Shown here: positions 45,297-53,720 of the stretch, piece by piece | Position numbering within the stretch: position 1 is the first letter of the stretch | Layout of the letters: each line of letters opens with the position of its first letter | Origin: Zavarzinia compransoris | GTDB lineage: Bacteria; Pseudomonadota; Alphaproteobacteria; Zavarziniales; Zavarziniaceae | Assembly: GCF_003173055.1 (NCBI RefSeq) | Contig: NZ_QGLF01000003.1 | Coordinates: 475,356-539,355 of the forward strand | Direction of reading: 5' to 3' | Length of the DNA stretch: 64,000 nt | Position numbers and translations under genes: made by a program | The notes under the pieces: model-generated | Told to the model about the DNA's origin: nothing | The model's input: only the letters and a program-made list of their open reading frames with translations | The model's database searches: none

Positions 45297-46058
45297 TTGC
45301 GTGGATTGTCGGATAAAGTCGCCATCGTCACCGGCGGCGGCCAGGGGATCGGGCGCGGCATCAGCCTGCGCCTGGCCGAAGAGGGGGCCAAGGTCGCGAT
45401 CTTCGACCTGAACCCCGCGGCGGGCGAGGAAGTGGCCGCACTGGCCGGCCCGGGCGCCACGGTGAAGACCTATCAGGTCGACGTCAGCGACTATGCCACC
45501 GTCCAGGCGGCGGTGGCCGCCGTCGAGGCCGACCTCGGCCCGATCTGGCTGCTGGTCAACAATGCCGGCTGGGACAAGCCGCTGGCCTTCCTGAAGACCG
45601 ACCAGGCCCTTTGGGACAAGATCATCCGCATCAATCTCTACGGTCCCTTGAACACCCATCACGCCGTCTGCCCGCTGATGGTTGCGCGCGGCGGCGGCCG
45701 GGTGATCAACATCGCCTCCGATGCGGCCCGCGTCGGCACCAGCGACGAAGCGGTCTATTCCGCCTGCAAGGGCGGGCTGATCTCCTTCACCAAGTCGATC
45801 GCCCGCGAACTGGCCCGCAAGGGCGTGCTGCTGAACACCGTCTGCCCCGGCCCGACCAACACGCCGATGATGCAGTCCGTGCTCGGCACCGGCGACGACG
45901 CCGTGAAGTGGAAGGATGCCATGGTGCGCGGCATTCCGCTGAAGCGCATGGGCGAACCCGAGGATTACGCCGGCATCGTCGCCTTCCTGGCGTCGGAGGA
46001 CGCGAATTTCATCACCGGCCAGACCGTCTCGGTCTCGGGCGGCATGAACATGATCTGA
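45297..46058 (+). CDS. badH: SDR dehydrogenase, BadH-like (2-hydroxycyclohexanecarboxyl-CoA)
   Basis: A 253-residue NAD-type SDR. TGGGQGIGRG, NNAGWDKP and active-site YSACK (EAVYSACKGGLIS) are present. The start is TTG at 45297 because GGGAGGA lies 7-13 nt upstream; GTG at 45282 is in frame but overlaps that site. In R. palustris the homologous step oxidises 2-hydroxy- to 2-oxocyclohexane-1-carboxyl-CoA. The next gene is the BadI hydrolase, supporting the assignment, though the exact ring substrate is inferred. Confidence 0.82.
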   Translation: MRGLSDKVAIVTGGGQGIGRGISLRLAEEGAKVAIFDLNPAAGEEVAALAGPGATVKTYQVDVSDYATVQAAVAAVEADLGPIWLLVNNAGWDKPLAFLKTDQALWDKIIRINLYGPLNTHHAVCPLMVARGGGRVINIASDAARVGTSDEAVYSACKGGLISFTKSIARELARKGVLLNTVCPGPTNTPMMQSVLGTGDDAVKWKDAMVRGIPLKRMGEPEDYAGIVAFLASEDANFITGQTVSVSGGMNMI

Positions 46059-46087
46059 TCGAGAAAAAACGCCGAGAGGAACGCCCC

Positions 46088-46882
46088 ATGGGCCAGACCA
46101 CGACCTACGAAGACATCATCTACGACGTGCGCGACCGCGCCGCCTGGATCATCATCAACCGCCCCAAGGTCTATAATGCCTTCCGCGGCCAGACGATCGA
46201 GGAATTGATCAGCGCCTTCCAGCGTGCCGCCAACGACCGCGCGGTCTCCTGCGTGGTGCTGACCGGGGCGGGCGAAAAGGCCTTCTGCACCGGCGGCGAC
46301 CAGTCGGCCCACGAAGGCTCCTATGACGGCCGGGGCGTCGTCGGCCTGCCGATCGACGAATTGCAGGGCATCATCCGCGACATCCACAAGCCGGTGATCG
46401 CCCGCGTCAACGGTTTCGCTATCGGCGGCGGCAATGTGCTGGCCACCCTCTGCGACCTGACCATTGCGTCCGAAACCGCGCAGTTCGGCCAGGTCGGGCC
46501 CAAGGTCGGCTCGGTCGATGCCGGCTGGGGCACGGCCTATCTGGCCCGCCATATCGGTGACAAGCGCGCCCGCGAGATGTGGTTCATCAACGACCGCTAT
46601 ACCGCGCAGCAAGCCTTTGAGATGGGCCTCGTCAACAAGGTGGTGCCGGCGGCCGAGCTCGATGCCGCGGTGAAGGACTGGACCGACAAGCTGGCCCAGC
46701 GCTCGCCGACCGCGCTGGCCCTGGCCAAGCGTTCGTTCAACGCGGATTCGGACTCGATCCGGGGCATCGCCAATTTCGCCCTGCATGCGGTGAAGCTCTA
46801 TTACGACACCGACGAGTCCAAGGAAGGCGTCGCCGCCTTCAACGAGAAGCGGACCCCCGACTTCCACAAGCATTTGCGCTGA
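46088..46882 (+). CDS. badI: 2-ketocyclohexanecarboxyl-CoA hydrolase BadI
   Basis: A MenB-related crotonase that opens 2-oxocyclohexane-1-carboxyl-CoA to pimelyl-CoA. The 264-residue product closely follows BadI: AWIIINRP, FCTGGDQSAHEGSYDGRG, IGGGNVLATLCDLTIAS, FGQVGPKVGSVDAG and PTALALAKRSFN, ending DFHKHLR. The hydratase Glu of ECH is absent, while the MenB/BadI Asp in GSVDAGWG is kept. It is 29 nt after badH, with AGAGGA before its ATG. The best-supported ring-opening enzyme of the island. Confidence 0.9.
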   Translation: MGQTTTYEDIIYDVRDRAAWIIINRPKVYNAFRGQTIEELISAFQRAANDRAVSCVVLTGAGEKAFCTGGDQSAHEGSYDGRGVVGLPIDELQGIIRDIHKPVIARVNGFAIGGGNVLATLCDLTIASETAQFGQVGPKVGSVDAGWGTAYLARHIGDKRAREMWFINDRYTAQQAFEMGLVNKVVPAAELDAAVKDWTDKLAQRSPTALALAKRSFNADSDSIRGIANFALHAVKLYYDTDESKEGVAAFNEKRTPDFHKHLR

Positions 46883-46901
46883 TGCCTGTGGAGGTCCGGC
46901 G

Positions 46902-48143
46902 GTGGCACCGGTTCGCTTAAGGCCAGAAAAGCTGGCTGACGTGCTGCCGCCGGGCGGCCTGACCTATGTCCAGGGCTGCTCCGGGGAATCCGCAGCCCTG
47001 AACGGGGCGGTCATGGCCGCCGGCGATGCCCTGGGCGCGATGTCCTTCACCGGGATCTTCGTCCCAGGGCTCAACCGGGCGAGCTATCTCGCCAACCCGG
47101 ACTGCCGGGTGGAAACATTCTTCCTGACCCCGGAACTCCGCGCGGCGGGGGACCGGGTGCGGTTCCTGCCGCTGTGTTATGGCGATATATTGGCGCGGCT
47201 GCGCCGGCAGCCGCCGACGGCGGCGATCTTTTCCGTGGCGCCGCCCGATGCCGACGGCTTTTGCAGCTTCGGCGCCATCATCGATTTCCTGGCCGATGTC
47301 TGGGACCGCATTCCCATCCGTATCGCCCATATCAACCCGCGCATGAAGGCGACCCGGGGCCATCGGGGCATTCCCTGGCACGAGTTGACTGCCGTCCTCG
47401 AAGACGAGGGCTTCGACCTGCCCGGCATGGCGACCGGCGGCAGCGATCCCGAGGCGGACGAGATCGCGCGCCATATCGCGGGCCTGATCCCCGATGGCGC
47501 GACCCTCCAGACCGGTCTCGGCAAAGTGCCCGGCGCATTGATGCGCAATCTTACCAATCATCGCGACCTGCGGATTCATTCCGGCCTGATCGGCGATGGG
47601 GTGCTCGACCTGCTGCGGGCCGGGGCCTTGGCACCGGGGGCGGCGGTGAAGGGCGGTGTGGCCATCGGCGCGCCGGCGCTCTACGACGCGATCGACGGCG
47701 AGGCCTTCTCGTTCCAGGGCGTCTCCCACACCCATGCGGTGGCGGTCATCGCCGGCATTCCGAACTTCATCGCCATCAATTCGGCGATCGAGGTCGATCT
47801 CTTCGGCCAGGCTTTTGCCGAACTGACCCCGAAGGGCTTGATGTCCGGCCCCGGCGGGGCCTCGGATTTCGCCCGGGGGGCCAGGCTTTCCGAAGGGGGG
47901 CTGCGGATCGTGGCGCTGCCGGCGGCCGCGCGCGGGGCCAGCCGGATCGTGCTGCCGGGGGCGCCGGCCGGGCCGGTCTCGCTCGGCCGTTTCGACATCG
48001 ATCTCGTGGTGACCGAGCAGGGCGTCGCTGACCTGCGCGGCAAGGACCACGGGGAACGCGCGGCGGCCCTGATCGCGGTCGCGGCGCCCGAACATCGCGA
48101 ATCACTGGCGCGGGGTTACCGCGAATTCGCCGGCCGGCTGTAA
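46902..48143 (+). CDS. Acetyl-CoA hydrolase/CoA-transferase family protein
   Basis: A 413-residue class I-type CoA-transferase resembling 4-hydroxybutyrate or butyryl-CoA:acetate CoA-transferases. The catalytic Glu motif reads INSAIEVDLFGQ; TGLGKVPGALM and VTEQGVADLRGK follow. The start is a GTG at 46902 with GGAGG nearby. It is the last gene of the badR-badH-badI-like run. It may activate a dicarboxylate or cyclic acid at the expense of acetyl-CoA, or recover CoA. Substrate unknown. Confidence 0.85.
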   Translation: MAPVRLRPEKLADVLPPGGLTYVQGCSGESAALNGAVMAAGDALGAMSFTGIFVPGLNRASYLANPDCRVETFFLTPELRAAGDRVRFLPLCYGDILARLRRQPPTAAIFSVAPPDADGFCSFGAIIDFLADVWDRIPIRIAHINPRMKATRGHRGIPWHELTAVLEDEGFDLPGMATGGSDPEADEIARHIAGLIPDGATLQTGLGKVPGALMRNLTNHRDLRIHSGLIGDGVLDLLRAGALAPGAAVKGGVAIGAPALYDAIDGEAFSFQGVSHTHAVAVIAGIPNFIAINSAIEVDLFGQAFAELTPKGLMSGPGGASDFARGARLSEGGLRIVALPAAARGASRIVLPGAPAGPVSLGRFDIDLVVTEQGVADLRGKDHGERAAALIAVAAPEHRESLARGYREFAGRL

Positions 48144-48149
48144 GCCGTC

Positions 48150-48190
48150 TTGCCACGGGCAGGGCTTTGCCGTAATAGTACGCATGCGTA
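48150..48190 (+). promoter_or_regulatory. Promoter with perfect palindromic operator
   Basis: TTGCCA (48150-48155), 17 bp, then TAATAG (48173-48178) form a promoter for the 48223 operon. TACGCATGCGTA (48179-48190), extended to the 14-bp perfect palindrome GTACGCATGCGTAC (48178-48191), lies over the expected transcription start. It is the best copy of the island's recurring motif. Confidence 0.7.
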
Positions 48191-48222
48191 CGGTAAACTA
48201 ATGATCAAGGGGCGGAAACGAA

Positions 48223-49398
48223 ATGATCGAACGGACTCTGTTCAAGGAAGAGCATAACATTTTTCGCGACTCCGTTCGCCGCTTCATGGAAAAGGAAGTG
48301 GTGCCCTACCACGCCCAGTGGGAGAAGGACGGCATCGTCCCCCGCGACCTGTGGCTGAAGGCCGGCGAGGCTGGCTTGCTCTGCTGCACCGTGCCGGAGG
48401 AATACGGCGGCCTCGGCCTCGACTATCTCTTCGATGTCGTGGTGTTCGAGGAATTGTGGCGCGTCGGTGCGTCGGGCCCCGGCTTCCTGATCCATACCGA
48501 CCTGGTCGCGACCTATATCCTGTCCTTCGGGACCGAGGAACAGAAGCGCCACTGGCTGCCGAAGATGGTGAAGGGGGAGGCGATCGGCTCGCTGGGCATG
48601 ACCGAGCCCCACGCCGGTTCCGACCTCAAGGCGATCCGCACCCGGGCAACCCGGGACGGTGACGACTTCCTGATCAACGGCCAGAAGGTCTTCATCTCCA
48701 ACGGCCAGATGTGCGACGTCATCGTGCTCGCTACCAAGACCGACAGCGCGGCGGGGGCCAAGGGCATCACCCTGTTCCTGGTCGATACCCATACCGAGGG
48801 CTTCCGCCGTGGCCGCAACCTCGACAAGCTGGGCATGCATGCCCAGGACACGTCTGAACTGTTCTTCGACAATGTCCGCGTGCCGGCCAGCGCGATCCTC
48901 GGGCAGGAAGGGCGCGGCTTCCAGCAGATGATGACGAAACTGTCGCAGGAACGCCTGGCCCAGGCCGTCCGCTCCGCGACCGTGACCGAGACGGTGATCG
49001 GCTGGACCGCCGACTATACCGCCGACCGCAAGGCCTTCGGCCAGACGGTGGCGGATTTCCAGAACACCCAGTTCAAGCTGGCGGAACTCCAGGCCGAGGC
49101 GATCACCGCCCGCGTGCTGACCGACAAATGCATCGAATTGTTCATGGCCGGCAAGCTCGACCCGGTCGATGCCGCGGTCGCCAAGATGATCACCGCCAAC
49201 CTGCACTGCAAGGCGGTGGACGAATGCCTGCAGCTCCATGGCGGCTGGGGTTACATGTGGGAATATCCGATCTGCCGGGCCTATGCCGATGCCCGCATCA
49301 TCAAGATCGCCGGCGGTTCCATCGAGGTGATGAAGATGATCATCGCCCGCGACCTCTTCGCCACCCGCAAGGGCCCGCGCGCCCAGGCCGCCGAATAA
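48223..49398 (+). CDS. Acyl-CoA dehydrogenase
   Basis: A 391-residue FAD enzyme. CTVPEEYGGLGLDYLFD, GMTEPHAGSDLKAI and NGQKVFISNGQMCDV are the usual FAD and substrate contacts; the catalytic Glu is in IAGGSIEVMK. AGGSIEVM is typical of long/medium-chain ACADs. It heads the acyl-CoA dehydrogenase-BKACE-acyl-CoA dehydrogenase-DUF3237 operon. The pair with the gene at 50358 is similar in pattern (VPEEYGGLGLD in both) and may be paralogous enzymes for successive dehydrogenations. Confidence 0.92.
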   Translation: MIERTLFKEEHNIFRDSVRRFMEKEVVPYHAQWEKDGIVPRDLWLKAGEAGLLCCTVPEEYGGLGLDYLFDVVVFEELWRVGASGPGFLIHTDLVATYILSFGTEEQKRHWLPKMVKGEAIGSLGMTEPHAGSDLKAIRTRATRDGDDFLINGQKVFISNGQMCDVIVLATKTDSAAGAKGITLFLVDTHTEGFRRGRNLDKLGMHAQDTSELFFDNVRVPASAILGQEGRGFQQMMTKLSQERLAQAVRSATVTETVIGWTADYTADRKAFGQTVADFQNTQFKLAELQAEAITARVLTDKCIELFMAGKLDPVDAAVAKMITANLHCKAVDECLQLHGGWGYMWEYPICRAYADARIIKIAGGSIEVMKMIIARDLFATRKGPRAQAAE

Positions 49399-49422
49399 CA
49401 AGAAGACAAGGGGAGGAACATC

Positions 49423-50355
49423 ATGGCCGTCGCCAACAAGGTCATCATCACCTGCGCGGTGACGGGGTCGATCCACACCCCGTCCATGTCGCCCCACCTG
49501 CCGGTGACGGCGGAGGAAATCGCCGAGGCGGCCATCGGTGCCGCCGAGGCCGGCGCCGCCATCGTCCACCTGCACGCGCGCAACCCGGTGGACGGCCGGC
49601 CCGACCAGTCGCCGGAAGCCTTCGAGCCCTTCCTGAAGGTGATCAAGCAGCGTTCCGACCTCGTAGTCAATCTCACCACCGGCGGCTCGCCCTTCATGTC
49701 GGTCGAGGAACGTATCCGCCCGGCGACGGTGTGGAAGCCCGAGGTGGCCAGCCTCAACATGGGCTCGATGAATTTCGGCCTGTTCCCGATGCTGGCCCGC
49801 TTCAAGGATTTCAAGCACGGTTGGGAGCCGCAGATGCTGGAGAATTCCCGCGATCTCGTGTTCCGCAATTCCTTCAAGGACATTGAATACGCGCTGCGCA
49901 CCCTGAACGAGACCGGCACGCGCTATGAATTCGAGTGCTACGACACCAGTCACCTCTACAACCTGCATTACTTCTGGACGCAAGGCCTGGTGCAGGCACC
50001 GCTGTTCATCCAGACCGTGTTCGGCCTGCTCGGCGGCATCGGCGCCCATCAGGAAGACGTGCTGCACCTGAAGCGCACGGCCGACCGCCTGTTCGGCGAC
50101 AATTACCGCTGGTCCGTGCTGGGCGCCGGCAGGTCGCAGATGCCGGTCGCCGCCATGGGCGCGGCCATGGGCGGCAACGTCCGCGTCGGGCTCGAGGATT
50201 CGCTCTGGCTCGGCAAGGGGCGGCTGGCGGAAAGCAATGCCGCCCAGGTCACCCAGGTGCGCCAGATCGTCGAAGGCCTCGGCCTCGAGATCGCGAGCCC
50301 CGACGAAGCCCGTGAAATCCTGGCGCTGAAGGGCGCCGACAAGGTGGCGTTCTGA
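49423..50355 (+). CDS. BKACE-family beta-keto acid cleavage enzyme
   Basis: A 310-residue (DUF849) TIM-barrel Zn2+ enzyme. Family members condense a beta-keto acid with acetyl-CoA and cleave it to acetoacetate and a new acyl-CoA. HLHARNPVDGRPDQ supplies metal-binding His; NLTTGGSPFMSVEERI, GLEDSLWLGKG and the segment with AVAAMGAAMGGNVRVG-like ending follow. With scoAB in the same island, the acetoacetate released can be activated and thiolysed. Keto-acid substrate unknown. It lies 3 nt before the next acyl-CoA dehydrogenase. Confidence 0.9.
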   Translation: MAVANKVIITCAVTGSIHTPSMSPHLPVTAEEIAEAAIGAAEAGAAIVHLHARNPVDGRPDQSPEAFEPFLKVIKQRSDLVVNLTTGGSPFMSVEERIRPATVWKPEVASLNMGSMNFGLFPMLARFKDFKHGWEPQMLENSRDLVFRNSFKDIEYALRTLNETGTRYEFECYDTSHLYNLHYFWTQGLVQAPLFIQTVFGLLGGIGAHQEDVLHLKRTADRLFGDNYRWSVLGAGRSQMPVAAMGAAMGGNVRVGLEDSLWLGKGRLAESNAAQVTQVRQIVEGLGLEIASPDEAREILALKGADKVAF

Positions 50356-50357
50356 CC

Positions 50358-51500
50358 ATGCTGCAAACCAAAGACCGCACCACCGGCGACGACTCGCTGG
50401 ACCTGTTCCGCGACCAGTTCCGCCGCTTCCTCGACCGGGAATTCACGCCCAACCTCGCCCGCTGGGAAGAGCAGGGCATCGTCGACAAGAGCTTCTGGCT
50501 GAAGATGGGCGCGGCCGGCTATCTCTGCCCCTCGGTGCCGGAGGAATACGGCGGCCTCGGCCTCGATTTCCGCTATAACGCAGTGCTGAACGAGGAATTG
50601 ACCTACGCCGGCTCGACCGACACCGTGACGCTGCAATCCGACATCACCATCGGTTACATGCAGAACCACGGCTCGGAGGAACAGAAGGCCTATTGGCTGC
50701 CGCGCATGGTTTCGGGCGAGAGCATCGTCGCCATCGCCATGACCGAGCCGGGCGCCGGTTCCGATCTCCAGGGCGTGCGCACCACCGCGATCCGCGATGG
50801 CGACGACTACATCGTCAACGGCTCCAAGACCTATATCACCAATGGCCAGAACGCCGACCTGATCATCACGGTCGCCAAGACCAACCCGGGCGAAGGCGCC
50901 AAGGGCACCAGCCTGATCCTGGTCGAGGCGGACCGGCCGGGTTTCGCGCGCGGTCGCAACCTCGACAAGATCGGGCAGTTCTCGTCGGATACCAGCGAAT
51001 TGTTCTTCGCCGATGTCCGGGTGCCGGTCACCAATGTCCTCGGGGCCGAGAACCGGGGCTTCGTCGTCCTGATGAACGAATTGGTGCAGGAACGCCTGTC
51101 GATCTCGATCACGGCCCAGGCCGCCGCGCAGCGCGCCTTCGACGAGGCGGTCGCCTTCACCAAGGAACGCACTGCGTTCGGCCAGAAGGTGTTCCAGTTC
51201 CAGAACACCCGCTTCACCCTGGCCGATCTCGCAGCCAAGCTCCAGATCGGCTGGGCCCATATCGACTGGGCGATCAAGCGCCACGTCGAGGGCAGGCTGA
51301 CCCCGGCCGAAGCCTCCGCCTCCAAGCTCTGGCACACGGAAACCCAGTGGGAAATCATGGATGCCGCCCTCCAGCTCCATGGCGGGGCGGGTTACATGAA
51401 CGAATATGCCATCGCCAAATTGTGGCGCGATGCGCGGGTGCGCCGCATCTATGGCGGCAGTTCCGAAATCATGAAGGAATTGCTCAGCCGCAGCCTCTGA
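50358..51500 (+). CDS. Acyl-CoA dehydrogenase
   Basis: A 380-residue FAD enzyme. VPEEYGGLGLDFRYN, AMTEPGAGSDLQGV and NGSKTYITNGQNADL are standard; the catalytic Glu is in YGGSSEIMKE. It begins 3 nt after the BKACE stop, so it is translationally linked. Together with 48223 and 39440 it makes three dehydrogenases, enough for a ring substrate and the straight-chain products after ring opening. Confidence 0.92.
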   Translation: MLQTKDRTTGDDSLDLFRDQFRRFLDREFTPNLARWEEQGIVDKSFWLKMGAAGYLCPSVPEEYGGLGLDFRYNAVLNEELTYAGSTDTVTLQSDITIGYMQNHGSEEQKAYWLPRMVSGESIVAIAMTEPGAGSDLQGVRTTAIRDGDDYIVNGSKTYITNGQNADLIITVAKTNPGEGAKGTSLILVEADRPGFARGRNLDKIGQFSSDTSELFFADVRVPVTNVLGAENRGFVVLMNELVQERLSISITAQAAAQRAFDEAVAFTKERTAFGQKVFQFQNTRFTLADLAAKLQIGWAHIDWAIKRHVEGRLTPAEASASKLWHTETQWEIMDAALQLHGGAGYMNEYAIAKLWRDARVRRIYGGSSEIMKELLSRSL

Positions 51501-51517
51501 CGCCGGGGATATGTCCT

Positions 51518-51976
51518 ATGTTACCTTATTCCAGCGAATTCGCCTTCAGTTACACTGTGGCGCTGGCCCCGCCGGATGTCGTCGGCCCCGGGCCGGGCGG
51601 CATCCGCCTGAACTTCCGGCTTCTCGGCGGTGAATTCGCCGGGCCGCGGCTGAAAGGCACCGTCCTGCCGGGCGGTACGGATTTCGTCACCCTGCGCAGC
51701 GACGGCGTGCTCGACATCGATGTCCGGGGATTGCTGAAGACGGAGGACGGCGCGGTCATCGACATCGCCTATAAGGGCGTGATCGATGCCGGGCCGGATG
51801 CCTATGCCGGGTTCCTGGCCGGCAGCCTGCCGGCGGCATTGCTGGTTCGCGCCGCGCCGCGCCTGACCGCTGCTCATCCGGATTATCTCTGGCTGAACCG
51901 CTTGCAGTTCTATTCGATCGGCCGCGCGGTGCCGCAGGACCTGAAGGCCGAGTTCGACGTCTACGCCCTTGTCTGA
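51518..51976 (+). CDS. DUF3237 family protein
   Basis: A 152-residue soluble protein with beta-rich pattern PGGIRLNFRLLGGEFAGPRL, RSDGVLDIDVRGLLKTEDGAVIDIAYKG and the ending YLWLNRLQFYSIGRAVPQDLKAEFDVY. DUF3237 is often found in aromatic and terpenoid catabolism clusters, without known function. The ATG at 51518 is set by GGGGA about 10 nt upstream. It ends the operon before a perfect terminator. Confidence 0.82.
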   Translation: MLPYSSEFAFSYTVALAPPDVVGPGPGGIRLNFRLLGGEFAGPRLKGTVLPGGTDFVTLRSDGVLDIDVRGLLKTEDGAVIDIAYKGVIDAGPDAYAGFLAGSLPAALLVRAAPRLTAAHPDYLWLNRLQFYSIGRAVPQDLKAEFDVYALV

Positions 51977-52025
51977 GACGGCACGCGGCATCCGGGCGTA
52001 TCGCAACTGCGGCCGGGCGTCGTGG

Positions 52026-52059
52026 AAAAGGCGGCGGGGCAAAAACCCCGCCGCCTTTT
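52026..52059. terminator. Bidirectional terminator
   Basis: AAAAGGCGGCGGGG (52026-52039) pairs perfectly with CCCCGCCGCCTTTT (52046-52059) over 14 bp with a 6-nt loop. It stops both the DUF3237 operon and the oxidase-like minus-strand operon. Confidence 0.93.
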
Positions 52060-52066
52060 CTTCTGG

Positions 52067-52336
52067 TCAGGCGAAGAGGATCATCGCGGCAAGGCCGATG
52101 GCGATCCCCCCGGCCCAGAGGTCGGCGACCAGCCGGTAGGCCAGGGGCGCATGCCGGATCTCCATGAAGTCGCGGATCACGAAGCGGACTTTCAGCATGG
52201 CGACGGCAATGATCGCGGCACTGCTGGCCCGGTGATCCTGAAAGCCCAGGCCATGGCCGATTTCCCAGGATGCCAGGGTGGCAAGGACGAGGAACAGCCA
52301 GATCGCGGAAATGCGGCTGACGATGAAAGCGCTCAT
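52067..52336 (-). CDS. Cytochrome c oxidase subunit IV/NorF-like membrane protein
   Basis: An 89-residue protein with three hydrophobic segments (about 8-25, 32-50 and 67-87) and the IWLFLVLATLASWEIGHG start and MLKVRFVIRDFMEIRHAP loop typical of prokaryotic COX4/NorF small subunits. It is the third gene of a minus-strand unit with a COX3-like protein and a 239-residue membrane protein. No catalytic subunit I or II is in the window. Confidence 0.78.
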   Translation of the reverse strand: MSAFIVSRISAIWLFLVLATLASWEIGHGLGFQDHRASSAAIIAVAMLKVRFVIRDFMEIRHAPLAYRLVADLWAGGIAIGLAAMILFA

Positions 52337-52338
52337 GG

Positions 52339-52911
52339 TTACACCAGCAGATAGAGCAGGGCGAAGATCACGATCCACAGCACGTCGACGAGATGCCAGA
52401 AGGTGGCCCCGCTTTCGACATGCTGGAGGTTGACCGCCTCGATCGGCCGTGACCGGACGTAATTGATCAGCAGCAGCAGGATGCCCATGCCGATCACGAC
52501 ATGGATCATGTGGATGCCCGTATAGGCGAAATAGAACATGAAGAAGTCGCTGTCGGCCAGCGCCAGGCCGGCATCGAATTTCGCCCTGTACTCGAAGACC
52601 TTGACCGCGCCGAAGCCGAGGCCGCAGCCCAGGGCGGCGGCGAAACAGGCTTGCGGCACCCCGGCCGCCCGCTGCCGCGCCGCCTTCACCCCGGTGGCGA
52701 CGAACCAGGAACTGGTCAGCAGCAGCAGGGTGTTGACGAGGCCGAGCACCTGGTCCAGATGCGCCCGCCCCGCGGCGAAGGCTTGCGGGCTGCCGGCGCG
52801 ATAACTGAGGAAGGTGAAGAACAGCACGGAAAACAGGACCATGTCCCCGGCGATGAAGAGCCAGACGCCCCCCTCGCCGGGAACATGGACCCGGCGCGCT
52901 CCGGCCGTCAC
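52339..52911 (-). CDS. Cytochrome c oxidase subunit III/NorE-like protein
   Basis: A 190-residue membrane protein with five predicted helices. GVWLFIAGDMVLFSVLFFTFL, VNTLLLLTSSWFVATG, YFAYTGIHMIHVVIGMG and ATFWHLVDVLWIVIFALLYL are subunit III signatures. Start is GTG at 52911, overlapping the preceding gene by 4 nt. It is an orphan subunit: the usual oxidase or NO-reductase genes are not nearby. Confidence 0.86.
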   Translation of the reverse strand: MTAGARRVHVPGEGGVWLFIAGDMVLFSVLFFTFLSYRAGSPQAFAAGRAHLDQVLGLVNTLLLLTSSWFVATGVKAARQRAAGVPQACFAAALGCGLGFGAVKVFEYRAKFDAGLALADSDFFMFYFAYTGIHMIHVVIGMGILLLLINYVRSRPIEAVNLQHVESGATFWHLVDVLWIVIFALLYLLV

Positions 52912-53627
52912 GGCCGGGCCGCCGCGCGGGCGTCCACTGCGATGGCGCGCAGCGTGACGATGCTCATCACCAGCATCCAGCCGAAGAAGACGGCGAAGAC
53001 GAACCAGAAGGAGATCAGCCCGTCATAGGCGAAGGGGCCGGTCTTGAAGAATTCGATCAGGCCCGCCGGGATGATCAGCACCGCCGTCCACAGGTTGAAG
53101 AAGGCGACCCAGCGCGGAAAGATCGTCGGCACATTGTGATCCCGGAAGATCGCGACGGCGATGAAGACCATGAACAGGGCGAAGGGCGGCCAGCTCAGGA
53201 TGAAGATGAACCAGACGAGGTCGTTCATCACCTGAAGGACGTTGGGATCGAGGTTCTCCGGCCGGAAGGCCAGCGCGGCCCAGGTGATGGGCATCAGCAG
53301 GAAGAAGACGTAACCCCCGCCGATATTGGCGATCGAGGCATAGGTGAGGACGGGAATGCCCCGCTCCATCCGCCGGATGTAGAAGGCGATCGAGATCGCC
53401 CAGGTGAACCAGAACGTATAGCAGATGCATTGGATCAGGGTGCCGATGCGGATGCTCATCTTGCGGTCGATGAAGATCTTGGCCAGTTCCTCCGCCGGCA
53501 GCGCGGGCGAGGGCGGCGGAATGAAGCCCATCAGCCAGCCTTGCGTGACGACGAGCGAAAGAACCAGGGCGACGCCGGTATAGACGAAGGTCCTGGCGAT
53601 CGTGCCGTCGATGGTTTGTTCTTGCAT
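52908..53627 (-). CDS. Six-helix membrane protein, unknown
   Basis: A 239-residue protein with about six transmembrane helices (around 15-35, 62-84, 95-118, 133-157, 170-190, 205-228). The first loop has MGFIPPPSPALPAEELAKIF and the middle reads YIRRMERGIPVLTYA. No known family was recognised. It is the first gene of the COX3/COX4-like unit and shares a 4-nt overlap, so it is probably a partner of those orphan subunits. Confidence 0.65.
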   Translation of the reverse strand: MQEQTIDGTIARTFVYTGVALVLSLVVTQGWLMGFIPPPSPALPAEELAKIFIDRKMSIRIGTLIQCICYTFWFTWAISIAFYIRRMERGIPVLTYASIANIGGGYVFFLLMPITWAALAFRPENLDPNVLQVMNDLVWFIFILSWPPFALFMVFIAVAIFRDHNVPTIFPRWVAFFNLWTAVLIIPAGLIEFFKTGPFAYDGLISFWFVFAVFFGWMLVMSIVTLRAIAVDARAAARP

Positions 53628-53679
53628 GATTGTTCCCTCCCGGGCGCGCCGATCGTGCGCACGGGTACCGTAATCCAGA

Positions 53680-53694
53680 ATACGGATGCCGTAT
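53680..53694. promoter_or_regulatory. Palindrome upstream of the orphan oxidase unit
   Basis: ATACGG-ATG-CCGTAT is a perfect 15-bp inverted repeat 53 bp before the 53627 start. It resembles but does not match the island motif (13-bp core TACGGATGCCGTA rather than 12-bp TACGCATGCGTA), so it may bind a different regulator. Confidence 0.5.
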
Positions 53695-53720
53695 CCGGCC
53701 GGAAGTCGGGCCCGGCCCGG

